DNA from: Lancefieldella parvula
Lineage (GTDB): Bacteria; Actinomycetota; Coriobacteriia; Coriobacteriales; Atopobiaceae
NCBI GenBank assembly: GCA_023300185.1
Contig: CP097092.1
Location: 124,001 to 188,000 of the forward strand
DNA: 64,000 nucleotides
Direction: 5' to 3'
Part shown: positions 44,191 to 51,844 of the stretch, in pieces
Layout of the letters: each line of letters opens with the position of its first letter
How positions within the stretch are numbered: the stretch's first letter is position 1
Notes under the pieces: model-generated
Database searches by the model: none
Seen by the model: the letters and a program-made list of their open reading frames with translations, nothing else
Told to the model about the DNA's origin: nothing
Program-made: the position numbers and the translations under genes

Positions 44191-45407
44191 TAGTGCTTCA
44201 CCCTGCTTCCGAAATACATTGCGCTCACCATAACCACTCCAGCAAAGACAAATGCAACGATGTTTTGCATACTGTCATCTCCTGTTGCTGGCAAAGCTGC
44301 TTTCTTAGCCTTCTTGACTTTCTTTGTTGGCTTTGGTTGCTCTGGTTCTGGTTGTGGTCCTGGCTCAGTCTCCTCTGGAGTAGGCTGTGGCTGTGGTCCT
44401 GGATTAGGCTCTGGAGTTGGTGTTGGCTCTGGAGTTACTGGAGTCTCCGGCTCAGTTGGCTGTGGTCGGTTATCGCCGTTACCGTTACCACCAGAATCCG
44501 CTGCAACGTATGTCCAGACGCTCGATGCTTGCTTCTCAGCTGAGTAAAGCGTGACGGAGTTCTTAATGCGTGGATTCTTGGTGGTGCGGTAGATGAGGAA
44601 GTACTGCTCACCGTTTGCCATGGCGTTGTGTAGGTTGAGTGTGAAGGTAGAGCCATTGATGGTTGGCTCGTCAATCTGGACTGGATTCCAGCCATAAGAG
44701 TCGTCGATTGCGCCATACTCGTCCATGTGGACGCGGTAGAGCTTAAAAGAGCCGGGTACGTAAGAGCCAGCTTCGATTGAGTCTTCCAGGATGACATTGG
44801 TGAGGTTCATCTTGTCGACGTTAAGTCGTACCTTCCACTCGATTGTGTCAGTGTCTGTGTCAGCAACGCCCCACTTAGCAATAACCTCGCCTGTAAGCAC
44901 GTTAGGACGCTCAGTGTGGATTGTGAAGCTTGCAACTTGACCGGTTGAGGTCTGAACGATACGCAACTCTTCATGATCTAGTCCGTTATCCTCACCAATC
45001 CATGTTGCCAGCCAGATAGAACCCTTGATGTTGTCTTTGCCTTCAACGTAGTTTGTAAAGGTGACGTGACATGTCTGAGTGAGTGGGTTAATCTCAGCAA
45101 CTGCGCAGACTTCTCCGTCTGGTGTGTAAAGATTGAAGCTTGTAGCTGCACTGTCTGGGAAGCGCAGGAATGTTGGAAGTTCAATATCGAATGAATCGCC
45201 GTTATGCAATTCTTGTCCTGTGGCATCCCAGTTGATTTTCATGTAAAACTGCGAATGCAAGCCAACTGAGTTGACTGGTTGCTTCTCTAGGTTGGTTACT
45301 TGGAAGCTTGTGAGCTGGACTGGTACCGTCTGAGCCTGTGCGATGCCTGGAATAAAGACCAGCACCGCAAAGACAGCAACAGCCAGCCATTGAAGAAGTT
45401 TCTTCAT
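44190..45407 (-). CDS. Cell-wall-anchored adhesin-like surface protein (LPxTG)
   Basis: A 405-residue exported protein: signal peptide (about 1-26, LLQWLAVAVFAVLVFIPGIAQAQ), two beta-sandwich domains like the adhesive N2/N3 of collagen/fibrinogen-binding proteins (GQELHNGDSFDIELPTFLRF, GEVIAKWGVADTDTDTIEWK), a Pro/Glu/Thr repeat stalk (about 305-360), a sortase motif LPATGDD, a membrane helix and a basic tail. Read with the phage replication genes, yet it decorates the host wall, so it is a lysogenic-conversion candidate. Confidence 0.85.
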   Translation of the reverse strand: MKKLLQWLAVAVFAVLVFIPGIAQAQTVPVQLTSFQVTNLEKQPVNSVGLHSQFYMKINWDATGQELHNGDSFDIELPTFLRFPDSAATSFNLYTPDGEVCAVAEINPLTQTCHVTFTNYVEGKDNIKGSIWLATWIGEDNGLDHEELRIVQTSTGQVASFTIHTERPNVLTGEVIAKWGVADTDTDTIEWKVRLNVDKMNLTNVILEDSIEAGSYVPGSFKLYRVHMDEYGAIDDSYGWNPVQIDEPTINGSTFTLNLHNAMANGEQYFLIYRTTKNPRIKNSVTLYSAEKQASSVWTYVAADSGGNGNGDNRPQPTEPETPVTPEPTPTPEPNPGPQPQPTPEETEPGPQPEPEQPKPTKKVKKAKKAALPATGDDSMQNIVAFVFAGVVMVSAMYFGSRVKH

Positions 45408-45458
45408 GGTAAAAGCCTTTCTTTAGTTGTAAAAAATGGGAATTAAATAAATCGGTAT

Positions 45459-45821
45459 TTATTGCAGTAAATCGTGACTTCCTGCAATGAACGCCGCGAG
45501 CGTTTCAAGTGTCATTGTGACGTAAGTATCTCCGAACGTCTTATCGCCTGTGCCTTTGCGCTTGTGAACTACCACGCCGAACTCTGCGTCTGCGTTACCA
45601 CGCTCAACTTCAGCTTCTTTAAGCCATTTAGGCAGCTCCATACGTGTGCAGTTTTTGCACTCAACAACGACCGGAAGACCGCGGAAAAACACCCCTGCGA
45701 TGTCTCCTCTGTCGTGTATGCCGGCTGTTGTTCTACGTTCAATGCCAGCTCCTAGACGTGAGCTAAGGTACTCTACTACTTGGCGCTCAAACGCTGTGCC
45801 TTTCTGCTTTTGCTTGCTCAA
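45459..45821 (-). CDS. PD-(D/E)xK nuclease, Holliday-junction-resolvase-like
   Basis: A 120-residue protein with KGTAFERQVVEYLSSR (helix with Glu), DRGDIAGVFFRGLPVVVECKN (Asp, then the E-x-K catalytic strand) and a final helix. This is the compact RecU/Hjc-like endonuclease core. It likely resolves branched phage DNA. GGTGCAAG-type site precedes the ATG. Confidence 0.7.
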   Translation of the reverse strand: MSKQKQKGTAFERQVVEYLSSRLGAGIERRTTAGIHDRGDIAGVFFRGLPVVVECKNCTRMELPKWLKEAEVERGNADAEFGVVVHKRKGTGDKTFGDTYVTMTLETLAAFIAGSHDLLQ

Positions 45822-45894
45822 TCTTGCACCACCTCTGAGCTATCCTCGCTCTGACTGTAAAGACAACCGCGTATAATCCTTCGCTCTTGTTTAG

Positions 45895-46720
45895 TTAGCA
45901 TTGTTGCTCCACTCTAATATTTGTGCATTTGTAAAACTTATCTGCATCAAAATATGGCATTGATGTAATCGCTGCTTTGCTTTCGTCGCTCAAGCTCTCC
46001 CACCACGCTTGACGGTCTGCTTTCTCGAGATACAAGAACCCGCCGGTAGTCTCATGCTCTGGGTGTGCTGCCTTTTCGTCGTCTGTCATATACTCGCTAT
46101 ATTTCCAAGTAAGACAGTCTGACGGTATATGGCAGAGCAAGCCATAAGCTCGCGACCACTTGAAGTTACTAAATGTGATGTCCGTTTGGTGGTCAAAAAG
46201 ACGAACTGTAGGTTCGGTTGTATTACAGTAGCCGGAGTTGCAGTTGCCGGAGTTCCAGTCGCCGGAGTTGCAGTTGCCGGAGTTGCAGTTGCCGGAGTTC
46301 CAGTCGCCGGAGTTGCAGTTGCCGGAGTTCCAGTCGCCGGAGTTCGCAGTCGCCGGAGTTGCAGTTGCCGGAGTTGCAGTTGCCGGAGTTCCAGTCGCCG
46401 GAGTTCCAGTCGCCGGAGTTGCAGTTGCCGGAGTTGCAGAGACTGCTTATTTCGTCGGCAGTTAATTCACGCAGAATCTTAAGTCTGCGTCCGACGCTTT
46501 TATTTCCTTGTGTTTGCACTGCACCCGTAACGCTTACTTCACAGATACGACACGGCTTGTCGTAATAGTCGTAGACATCAACACATTTTTTGCAAAAGTG
46601 GTAACCGTTTTCGCATATCTTAATTTCGCCCTCGACAGTGTAGGTTTTGCCGACCTCGTACACAGTGTTATCACCGTGTTTAGTCGTCATGTCTGACAAG
46701 AACGCTTTATAGCCTTTCAT
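45895..46720 (-). pseudogene. Pentapeptide-repeat phage protein, frameshifted within its repeats
   Basis: The N-terminal 75 residues (MKGYKAFLSDMTTKHGDN, CENGYHFCKKCVDVYDYY) are a DUF7666-like domain. Then come NSGNC/NSGDW pentapeptide repeats. After seven repeats an extra base shifts the frame. In the next frame the repeats and the C-terminal domain (EPTVRLFDHQ, LLCHIPSDCLTWKYSEYM) continue to the stop at 45895. Related phage proteins have this order in one frame. So the gene is either broken here, slippage-variable, or affected by a sequencing error. Confidence 0.7.
46231..46440. repeat. 15-bp tandem repeat array (pentapeptide coding)
   Basis: Fourteen copies of GCCGGAGTTNCAGTY on the + strand, exact 15-bp period, except one 16-base copy at 46336-46351 (an extra G or C). 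The unit encodes NSGNC or NSGDW on the minus strand. Confidence 0.9.
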
Positions 46721-47232
46721 TACTCACCATCTCCCAGAAGTCCATAGATGCGTTGTGGCAACTGTCCTTGGTAAGCGTCTGCCACCTTGTCAGCGTCAAC
46801 TCTAAGCGTGGTACCAAGCCAAGACTCAGCAACCTCACGCTTAACCATCTCACAACCGCCTGGCAACTCTCCGTCTTGAGTTGCACACTCAAGCACCTTG
46901 TCTGGATAGAGCGTGACTAAACGAGTGAGTGTGTCAATGCCAGAATCACTTGTCATGATCCAGTCAACAAACTCAGCAACACTCTTAACCTGTGGTACAA
47001 CCTCAACCTTTGGCTTTGAGAGCCTGGCTGACACTGTGCCAACCTTCTTGCCGTTTACTTTGAGGTCAAGCTTGGAGACACCCATTTGCACGTAGAGGTT
47101 TCTCAGCTCGTCATCAAGCTGTGTGCGCAGGTTATCTGCTGCGTGTGCGTCAAGATGCTCCTTGACCTTCTTCTGGAGAGCCGTTAAGAATGCGACTCTC
47201 TCGACTAGCAACTCACGTTCTTCTTTGTCCAT
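46720..47232 (-). CDS. Phage hypothetical protein
   Basis: A 170-residue protein with an N-terminal helical part (ELLVERVAFLTALQKKVKEH), a middle DLKVNGKKVGTVSARLSKPK and an acidic C-terminus. No family recognised. The start ATG 47232 has GAAAGGAT ahead. It sits in the early leftward operon, after the excisionase-like gene. Confidence 0.5.
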   Translation of the reverse strand: MDKEERELLVERVAFLTALQKKVKEHLDAHAADNLRTQLDDELRNLYVQMGVSKLDLKVNGKKVGTVSARLSKPKVEVVPQVKSVAEFVDWIMTSDSGIDTLTRLVTLYPDKVLECATQDGELPGGCEMVKREVAESWLGTTLRVDADKVADAYQGQLPQRIYGLLGDGE

Positions 47233-47245
47233 AATCAATCCTTTC

Positions 47246-47593
47246 TTAGCTGACTGAGTCAGCAAGCCATCTATCCATTTCATCGCAGGTAATCATGTAG
47301 CCACGCTCTTGTCCTGCTGGCTTGATAAACTTGAGTGCTCCTGCCTTATGCTCGGCTCTTAACATTGAGCCTGGAATACCAGAGTATTTAGAGGTTTGAG
47401 CAATCGTGTAAGCCAGCTGTGGTGGCAGTCCTGCAAGTACAGCTGCATTAAGTGAGCGAGAGCCGTTCACGGTTCCCGTCTTCTCTGCAAGCTCACGTTG
47501 CGCTTCCGCAGAAGCAATCATGAACTTCTCAAAGAGCTTTGCGAGCACGCTCACGTCTGCGGTAATCTCTTTCTGCTTCGTTGATGTCATCAA
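47246..47593 (-). CDS. Helix-turn-helix (excisionase-like) protein
   Basis: A 115-residue protein. The C-terminal 55 residues (AYTIAQTSKYSGIPGSMLRA, GYMITCDEMDRWLAD) match the MerR-type winged helix used by excisionases and related small DNA-binding proteins. The N-terminal half is an amphipathic helix. Might be Xis for the prophage; position in the early operon is compatible. Confidence 0.6.
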   Translation of the reverse strand: MMTSTKQKEITADVSVLAKLFEKFMIASAEAQRELAEKTGTVNGSRSLNAAVLAGLPPQLAYTIAQTSKYSGIPGSMLRAEHKAGALKFIKPAGQERGYMITCDEMDRWLADSVS

Positions 47594-47756
47594 TCCACCT
47601 CCAAACAGGGATAGTGATTGCTACATAAGGGATAAGTCCAAAAACACCACAGGCTGAAAACGTGGCATAGATAAGAGCAAATAAGATGCCTGTCATAACT
47701 GAGCAGATGTAAGCTCCAACGGCAATCTTTTTGAATTGAAGCGGTATACTCTTCAT
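47529..47756 (-). CDS. Small phage membrane protein
   Basis: A 75-residue protein with two membrane helices (AYICSVMTGILFALIYATF and FGLIPYVAITIPVW) and a basic tail (RDYRRRERARKAL). Overlaps the start of the excisionase-like gene by 65 bases. Function unknown. Confidence 0.5.
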   Translation of the reverse strand: MKSIPLQFKKIAVGAYICSVMTGILFALIYATFSACGVFGLIPYVAITIPVWRWIDDINEAERDYRRRERARKAL

Positions 47757-47780
47757 ATGTTCACCTCCGCGGAGAACAGA

Positions 47781-47809
47781 GCCCTTACGCTATGCGACAG
47801 CGTGAGGGC
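47781..47809. promoter_or_regulatory. Hairpin in the divergent intergenic region
   Basis: GCCCTTACGCT-7 bases-AGCGTGAGGGC, an 11-pair stem with one wobble, between the leftward membrane-protein gene and the rightward 56-residue gene. No clean T-run, so an attenuator, leader structure or terminator cannot be told apart. Confidence 0.4.
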
Positions 47810-47898
47810 AAACTTTTTGCCATTAACCGATTAATAAATCATTCAGATACGCACAGTAACTAGCAGCTTGTAATCTTCCTCGTGAGAGGAGGTGCAAA

Positions 47899-48069
47899 AT
47901 GAAACCTGAAAAACAAGAAGAGCTTGCGCTTGAACTTACAAAGGCGATTATTACTGGTCGAGGTAAAGAAACTAGCATTGATGAAGCAATCGAAATGTAT
48001 TTGCTAGCTATTGACAAGGTAAAGACCAGATTGCCTTATAAAGCAGCTAAAGTTCAGAGGATTCTGTAG
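47899..48069 (+). CDS. Small phage protein, 56 residues
   Basis: ATG at 47899 preceded by a very strong AGAGGAGG site; stop at 48067. The peptide is helical and charged (MKPEKQEELALELTKAIITG, IDEAIEMYLLAIDKVKTR). It runs opposite to the early operon and converges on the next small gene. No family recognised. Confidence 0.55.
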   Translation: MKPEKQEELALELTKAIITGRGKETSIDEAIEMYLLAIDKVKTRLPYKAAKVQRIL

Positions 48070-48282
48070 TTACTCTTCAATAAGCAGCTTTCCAATTTCT
48101 GCAATTGCCTGAGCAACTCCAGGGAGTGCCTGTATTGATTCTCTTTGTGCAGACACTCCATTTTTTTGATTGGCAACAGCTTCGTGTACAAAAACTGTCA
48201 AGTCTTTAAGATTGTCTTTTAATACATCGCAGACAGTTTTTGGCTCGTCTTTAGTAAAAAGAGATTTATCGTCATTAACCAT
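48070..48282 (-). CDS. Small phage protein, 70 residues
   Basis: Acidic helical protein (MVNDDKSLFTKDEPKTVCDV; ends IAEIGKLLIEE). No recognised domain. It directly abuts the convergent small gene (48069/48070), an arrangement that might be a small regulatory pair. Function unknown. Confidence 0.45.
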   Translation of the reverse strand: MVNDDKSLFTKDEPKTVCDVLKDNLKDLTVFVHEAVANQKNGVSAQRESIQALPGVAQAIAEIGKLLIEE

Positions 48283-48561
48283 ATAGCAACTCCAATCCGC
48301 TGCCAGTTAATGTACGTATCTGATTTACATAGCAATAAAGCGTCTATGCCCGCTCTTCACGCTTAGCGTGGCGAACTGTTAGGTTCTACATGGTTATCAC
48401 TACGACCATGCAACGTTATCTGGCAACCCTTAGCCATTCACTTTATTGCGACAGGTACTCACCAACTCAAAAATCTGAGCAAGTGTTGTTGTTTTTCCTG
48501 TAACGTTTTACGTCTATCCGGTTTGCAAGGTACGTGGTGCTTGGGAAGAAGTAATTAGCCT
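48283..48561. other. Gene-free early region
   Basis: No supported gene over about 280 bases between the Cro-like gene and the 70-residue gene. On the minus strand it contains short stems such as CGCTTAGCG (around 48360) but no clear terminator or known RNA. Probably a leader segment of the early leftward transcript. Confidence 0.3.
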
Positions 48562-48777
48562 TTAACACGTAATACGTGTTTTTCGACTTCCGATATCAAG
48601 TAGATAATCAGGAGTGCAGTTATAAAGCTTTGCAAGCTTCATAAGGTTTTCTGAAAGAGGGGCATTCTCGCCAGATTCCCAGCGCAAAAGAGTATTTGCA
48701 GAGACACCAATCTTCTTTGCAGCTTCGTCTGCTGACAAACCATGTCTTGCTCTTTCAGCCTTCATGTTCATTCGCAT
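48562..48777 (-). CDS. Cro-like helix-turn-helix regulator
   Basis: A 71-residue XRE-type protein (AERARHGLSADEAAKKIGVS, TLLRWESGENAPLSENLMKL). It is divergent from the repressor across a 139-base operator region, the classical Cro position, and leads the leftward early operon. GAAAGGAGGTACTC precedes the start. Confidence 0.8.
   Translation of the reverse strand: MRMNMKAERARHGLSADEAAKKIGVSANTLLRWESGENAPLSENLMKLAKLYNCTPDYLLDIGSRKTRITC
48564..48580. promoter_or_regulatory. Perfect palindrome at the end of the Cro-like gene
   Basis: AACACGTA-A-TACGTGTT, 8-1-8 symmetry, related to the ACAC/GTGT operators upstream. A possible extra operator within the early transcript. Confidence 0.5.
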
Positions 48778-48916
48778 TATGAGTACCTCCTTTCATTTAC
48801 ACGTTTTCTGTGTGTCAACGATGTTGATAATACACACAAAATGTGTTTGAATCAACACAAAAAGTGTGTAATTATTGTGAAGACAATGCAATACGTGTAA
48901 TTGAAAGTGAGCGATA
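48778..48916. promoter_or_regulatory. Lysogeny switch operators between cro-like and repressor genes
   Basis: Three symmetric sites: ACAC-7-GTGT at 48799-48813, ACACAAAATGTGT at 48834-48846 and ACACAAAAAGTGT at 48855-48867, spaced about 35 and 21 bases. They overlap the expected divergent promoters. Their repetition and position mark them as binding sites for the repressor and Cro-like proteins. Confidence 0.7.
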
Positions 48917-49549
48917 ATGAGATATCAGATTGCTGAAGCACGTAAGCTTAGAGACATTACACAAGCTGAATTAGCTGAGAAAATGGGAACTACCCAGCAA
49001 ACAATTCAAAGATATGAGACTAATCAAGTTAATATCCGCATGGATAAGATGATTGAGATGTCAGAGATATTGAATGTAAGTTTGGCTTATCTCCTTGGGA
49101 TGTCTAGCAGTCCAGAATTATCAGAAGTTTCTGACATGGTCCCTGTACCACTCTTAGGCTCAATCGCTGCTGGAACTCCTATTGAAATGATTAACATTGA
49201 TGAGACATATGACATCCCAGCAGATATTCACGACAGATATCCACAAGCTTTTCTTTTGAAGGTGGTAGGCGATTCAATGAATCGTGTACTGCCAAATGGT
49301 TGCTATGCACTCATTAATCCTTGCCAGGAAGCTTCTAAGCCTATGAAGGCATATGCGGTGTGTGTAAATGGCTTTGATGCAACCATTAAGCGTGTAAAGC
49401 CACTATCGAATGGTTACGAGCTCGTCCCAGATAGCATTGATCCTACTTACAGACCACAGATATTTGACTTCAACGAGATTGACACACAGCCTGTCTCCAT
49501 TATTGGTGAGGTTGTGTGGTATTTAGTGCCATTCGGATTTGAGATTTAG
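48917..49549 (+). CDS. Prophage repressor (XRE helix-turn-helix plus S24 autoprotease)
   Basis: A 210-residue CI/LexA-type repressor. Residues 1-65 are an XRE domain (RKLRDITQAELAEKMGTTQ, QTIQRYETNQVNI). Residues 80-210 form a LexA-like peptidase: Ala-Gly cleavage site in LLGSIAAGTP, catalytic Ser in KVVGDSMNRV and Lys in DATIKRVKPL. RecA-stimulated self-cleavage would induce the prophage on DNA damage. Confidence 0.88.
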   Translation: MRYQIAEARKLRDITQAELAEKMGTTQQTIQRYETNQVNIRMDKMIEMSEILNVSLAYLLGMSSSPELSEVSDMVPVPLLGSIAAGTPIEMINIDETYDIPADIHDRYPQAFLLKVVGDSMNRVLPNGCYALINPCQEASKPMKAYAVCVNGFDATIKRVKPLSNGYELVPDSIDPTYRPQIFDFNEIDTQPVSIIGEVVWYLVPFGFEI

Positions 49550-49615
49550 CTGTATTTATCTGCTGTAACAATTATTGTCCACCGTGCATGAGATAATAAA
49601 TGCGGGGTGATAAAT

Positions 49616-50521
49616 ATGTTTAGGAGAATCATGGAAGGTGAAGCAATATCCTTCAAATTTGAGGGACAAGTCGAGGAAGTCGACATCAATACATTCACGC
49701 ACGTCATGATGAATTACGCAAAGGTTGTTGAAGCTGCTGCAAAAGAAGTAGACGAAAACTCTCCAATGCGCATAAATGTTAGAGCCGTAAAGCCTGGTTG
49801 CTTAGACGTTGTTTTAGGTATTGCCCAAAATTATATTGGTGGTCTATTCGCAGACCCCGTGACCACTCTTGGCACGGTAGCTAATGTTGTTGCTATTGCC
49901 GGTGGTCTTTACGAACTTAAGAAACATCTAGGCAAAAACGGCAAAATCGCTAAGGCACAACCAACAAACAATGCTCAGCAAATAGAAATTACTACTGATA
50001 ATGGGTCAACCACTATCATTGATAACCATGTCTACAACATTTATATCAATAATCCTGAAGTAGACAAGGCTATCAACGCTTCTTTTGACACTCTTGAAAA
50101 TGATGAAAGGATTGAATCTCTTTCAATGTCAAAAGTCAGTTCAGGAGAAAAATTATTTACTGCCACTCGTGATGAATTTGCTGAGATTGCTAATTCTCCA
50201 TCGTTTGAGGGGAGCAATATCCGCCATGCGATTTCTAATGAGCGTCTAATTGTTATTAGACCTGTTCTTGAAAAGACCTCAAGGAAAAAGTGGGAATTTC
50301 TTTGGAATAATATTTCTATCAAAGCTGCTATTCTCGACAGCTCATTTATTGACAATACCCTTGCCAAACAAGCATTTGGTATTGGTACAGTGATGGATGT
50401 TGAGCTTGATATTACTCAGGAATTCTCAGAGGATTTACAAGCATTCACAAATAAAAAATACGAAATCAAAGAAGTGATAGACGTAACAAAGAAGCCAGAA
50501 AACCAACGGCTCTTTAACTAA
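49616..50521 (+). CDS. Prophage accessory protein in the lysogeny module
   Basis: A 301-residue protein with a beta-rich N-terminus (EAISFKFEGQVEEVDINTF), a Gly/Ala-rich hydrophobic stretch near 75-100 (GLFADPVTTLGTVANVVAIA) that may insert in membranes, and a C-terminal beta domain. The ATG at 49616 has a GGGGTG site; GTG 49607 is the alternative. Genes between repressor and integrase are expressed in lysogens and often protect against other phages; no domain is recognised, so this is only a hypothesis. Confidence 0.55.
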   Translation: MFRRIMEGEAISFKFEGQVEEVDINTFTHVMMNYAKVVEAAAKEVDENSPMRINVRAVKPGCLDVVLGIAQNYIGGLFADPVTTLGTVANVVAIAGGLYELKKHLGKNGKIAKAQPTNNAQQIEITTDNGSTTIIDNHVYNIYINNPEVDKAINASFDTLENDERIESLSMSKVSSGEKLFTATRDEFAEIANSPSFEGSNIRHAISNERLIVIRPVLEKTSRKKWEFLWNNISIKAAILDSSFIDNTLAKQAFGIGTVMDVELDITQEFSEDLQAFTNKKYEIKEVIDVTKKPENQRLFN

Positions 50522-50522
50522 C

Positions 50523-50561
50523 AAAAAAGCCCTCTGCGTCCGCCAAGACAAATCAGAGGGC
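50523..50561 (-). terminator. Inverted repeat ahead of the integrase gene
   Basis: GCCCTCTG...CAGAGGGC with a run of T on the minus-strand side. It would stop leftward antisense transcription, or act as a leader hairpin for the integrase mRNA. Confidence 0.55.
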
Positions 50562-50593
50562 AGCTTCCATCTCGTTAGGAAGGTATATACATT

Positions 50594-51700
50594 ATGCCAC
50601 GTAAACGTTCTTCATGGGGTTCAAACCAGCCAATGGGTCCTGGGAAACGTAGAATCCGCTATATGGCTGACACAGGAGACGGCAGAGGGTTCACAAGACA
50701 CTCTGAGACCGTCTATGGGACACGCAAACAAGCTGATGAAGTATTAGCACAAAGACGTATAGAACACAGTTCAGATAAGCCTGTGCCAACGCTCAGACAG
50801 GCTTTTGAAGCGTGGTACCTTTCAGAGTTGCAAGAACAACTGAAGAAAGGTGAACTCTCTCAGAACTCATACAAGAACTATGTCAATAGATGGACAAGGC
50901 ATATAGATCCTGTTTGGGGGAGTTTGCCAATCACGGCAATTAAACCTCTTGGAATCCAGGAATGGTTGCTCACTATGACGCAAGGAATCGCTAAGACATC
51001 GCTTATGTTGCTGCGTAAAATCCTCGATAAGTGCGTCATGCTTGAGCTGCTACCAGCAAACCCCGCAAACGTCACGTATAGGATGCCCAAGCAATCGAAT
51101 AAGCGTGATACGGCTGTTTACTCGCTTAGTGAGCTCTGCGAGGTTTTAGAATCTCTGCGTGGCTCTGTTGTCTATATTCCAGCTATTCTTTGTGGCATTG
51201 GCTCGTGTCGTGTTGGTGAGTCTCTTGGCGTAAGGAAAGAAAACATTATGTCTTATGAGTACGCCGGTATGACTCTTGCAATTATTGACATTGATACACA
51301 GGTAGACAACAACGGAGAAGTGCTCGACAAGCTCAAGACATCACAAAGCAAGAGACCTATAGTCATCCCAGAACCATGGTCAAAAGATATTCTCTCCGTT
51401 GATACAGACTGGCTTGCTGATAAGGGCTCTGGTAAGCCAGTAAGCCAGCCTGTGGTTCGTCATGTGTGGAGAGACCTTCTCAAAGACAACGGATTCAAAC
51501 GCATCCCGTTTAGGAATCTGCGCAATTCTTGGCGCACTATCATGCGTTGGGAGTTAGGTATAGACTCTGACTATGTTGAGAAGATGATGGGTCATACTGG
51601 GAAAGGTGTTGGTGAGATACACTATGACCGCCCACAATGGAAACAGTTTGCTGATGTTGTTGGCGAAGCATGGGTCCGATACCGAGCAAGAGGTAATTAA
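50594..51700 (+). CDS. int: Tyrosine-recombinase phage integrase
   Basis: A 368-residue integrase with an N-terminal arm-binding part, a core-binding SAM-like domain (about 70-150) and a catalytic domain: box I Arg in GSCRVGESLGV, box II FRNLRNSWRT, and Tyr in GEIHYDRPQ after MMGHTG. In box II the usual first His is Arg and the second His is Asn, a variant to note. It lies at the right prophage end with a candidate att site 70 bases downstream. Confidence 0.9.
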   Translation: MPRKRSSWGSNQPMGPGKRRIRYMADTGDGRGFTRHSETVYGTRKQADEVLAQRRIEHSSDKPVPTLRQAFEAWYLSELQEQLKKGELSQNSYKNYVNRWTRHIDPVWGSLPITAIKPLGIQEWLLTMTQGIAKTSLMLLRKILDKCVMLELLPANPANVTYRMPKQSNKRDTAVYSLSELCEVLESLRGSVVYIPAILCGIGSCRVGESLGVRKENIMSYEYAGMTLAIIDIDTQVDNNGEVLDKLKTSQSKRPIVIPEPWSKDILSVDTDWLADKGSGKPVSQPVVRHVWRDLLKDNGFKRIPFRNLRNSWRTIMRWELGIDSDYVEKMMGHTGKGVGEIHYDRPQWKQFADVVGEAWVRYRARGN

Positions 51701-51702
51701 CG

Positions 51703-51724
51703 GTTAGGACATTCTAGGACACAA
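51703..51724. repeat. Candidate integrase arm site (right), AGGACA repeats
   Basis: TTAGGACATTC and TAGGACACAAA directly after the integrase stop, near copies of 19902-19924 at the other prophage end. Confidence 0.4.
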
Positions 51725-51769
51725 ATAGGCATTACATAGTGTTTTAACTGGTCTTTTGTTCTTTATCGT

Positions 51770-51796
51770 ATAAATCCATGGTATACGACTAGTAGC
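51770..51796. other. Candidate prophage right attachment site (attR)
   Basis: ATAAATCCATG at 51770-51780 matches 19800-19810. The prophage between them is about 32.0 kb. The folP promoter and ribosome site follow immediately, so integration did not break a gene. Confidence 0.45.
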
Positions 51797-51844
51797 CACC
51801 AATACCGCTACAATAGAAACATTCATAGCTGGCAAGGAGGATTC

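Noticed and set aside
44260..44547. Gly/Val-rich reading frame opposite the adhesin stalk
   Set aside because: Antisense of Pro/Glu/Thr repeats; no start signal.
46231..46440. CRISPR array
   Set aside because: The repeat is 15 bp with no spacers and encodes NSGNC/NSGDW pentapeptides on the minus strand.
46129..46565. Rightward Val/Ala- or Ser/Arg-rich proteins across the repeat array
   Set aside because: All three rightward frames are open only because of the 15-bp repeat; no start signals.
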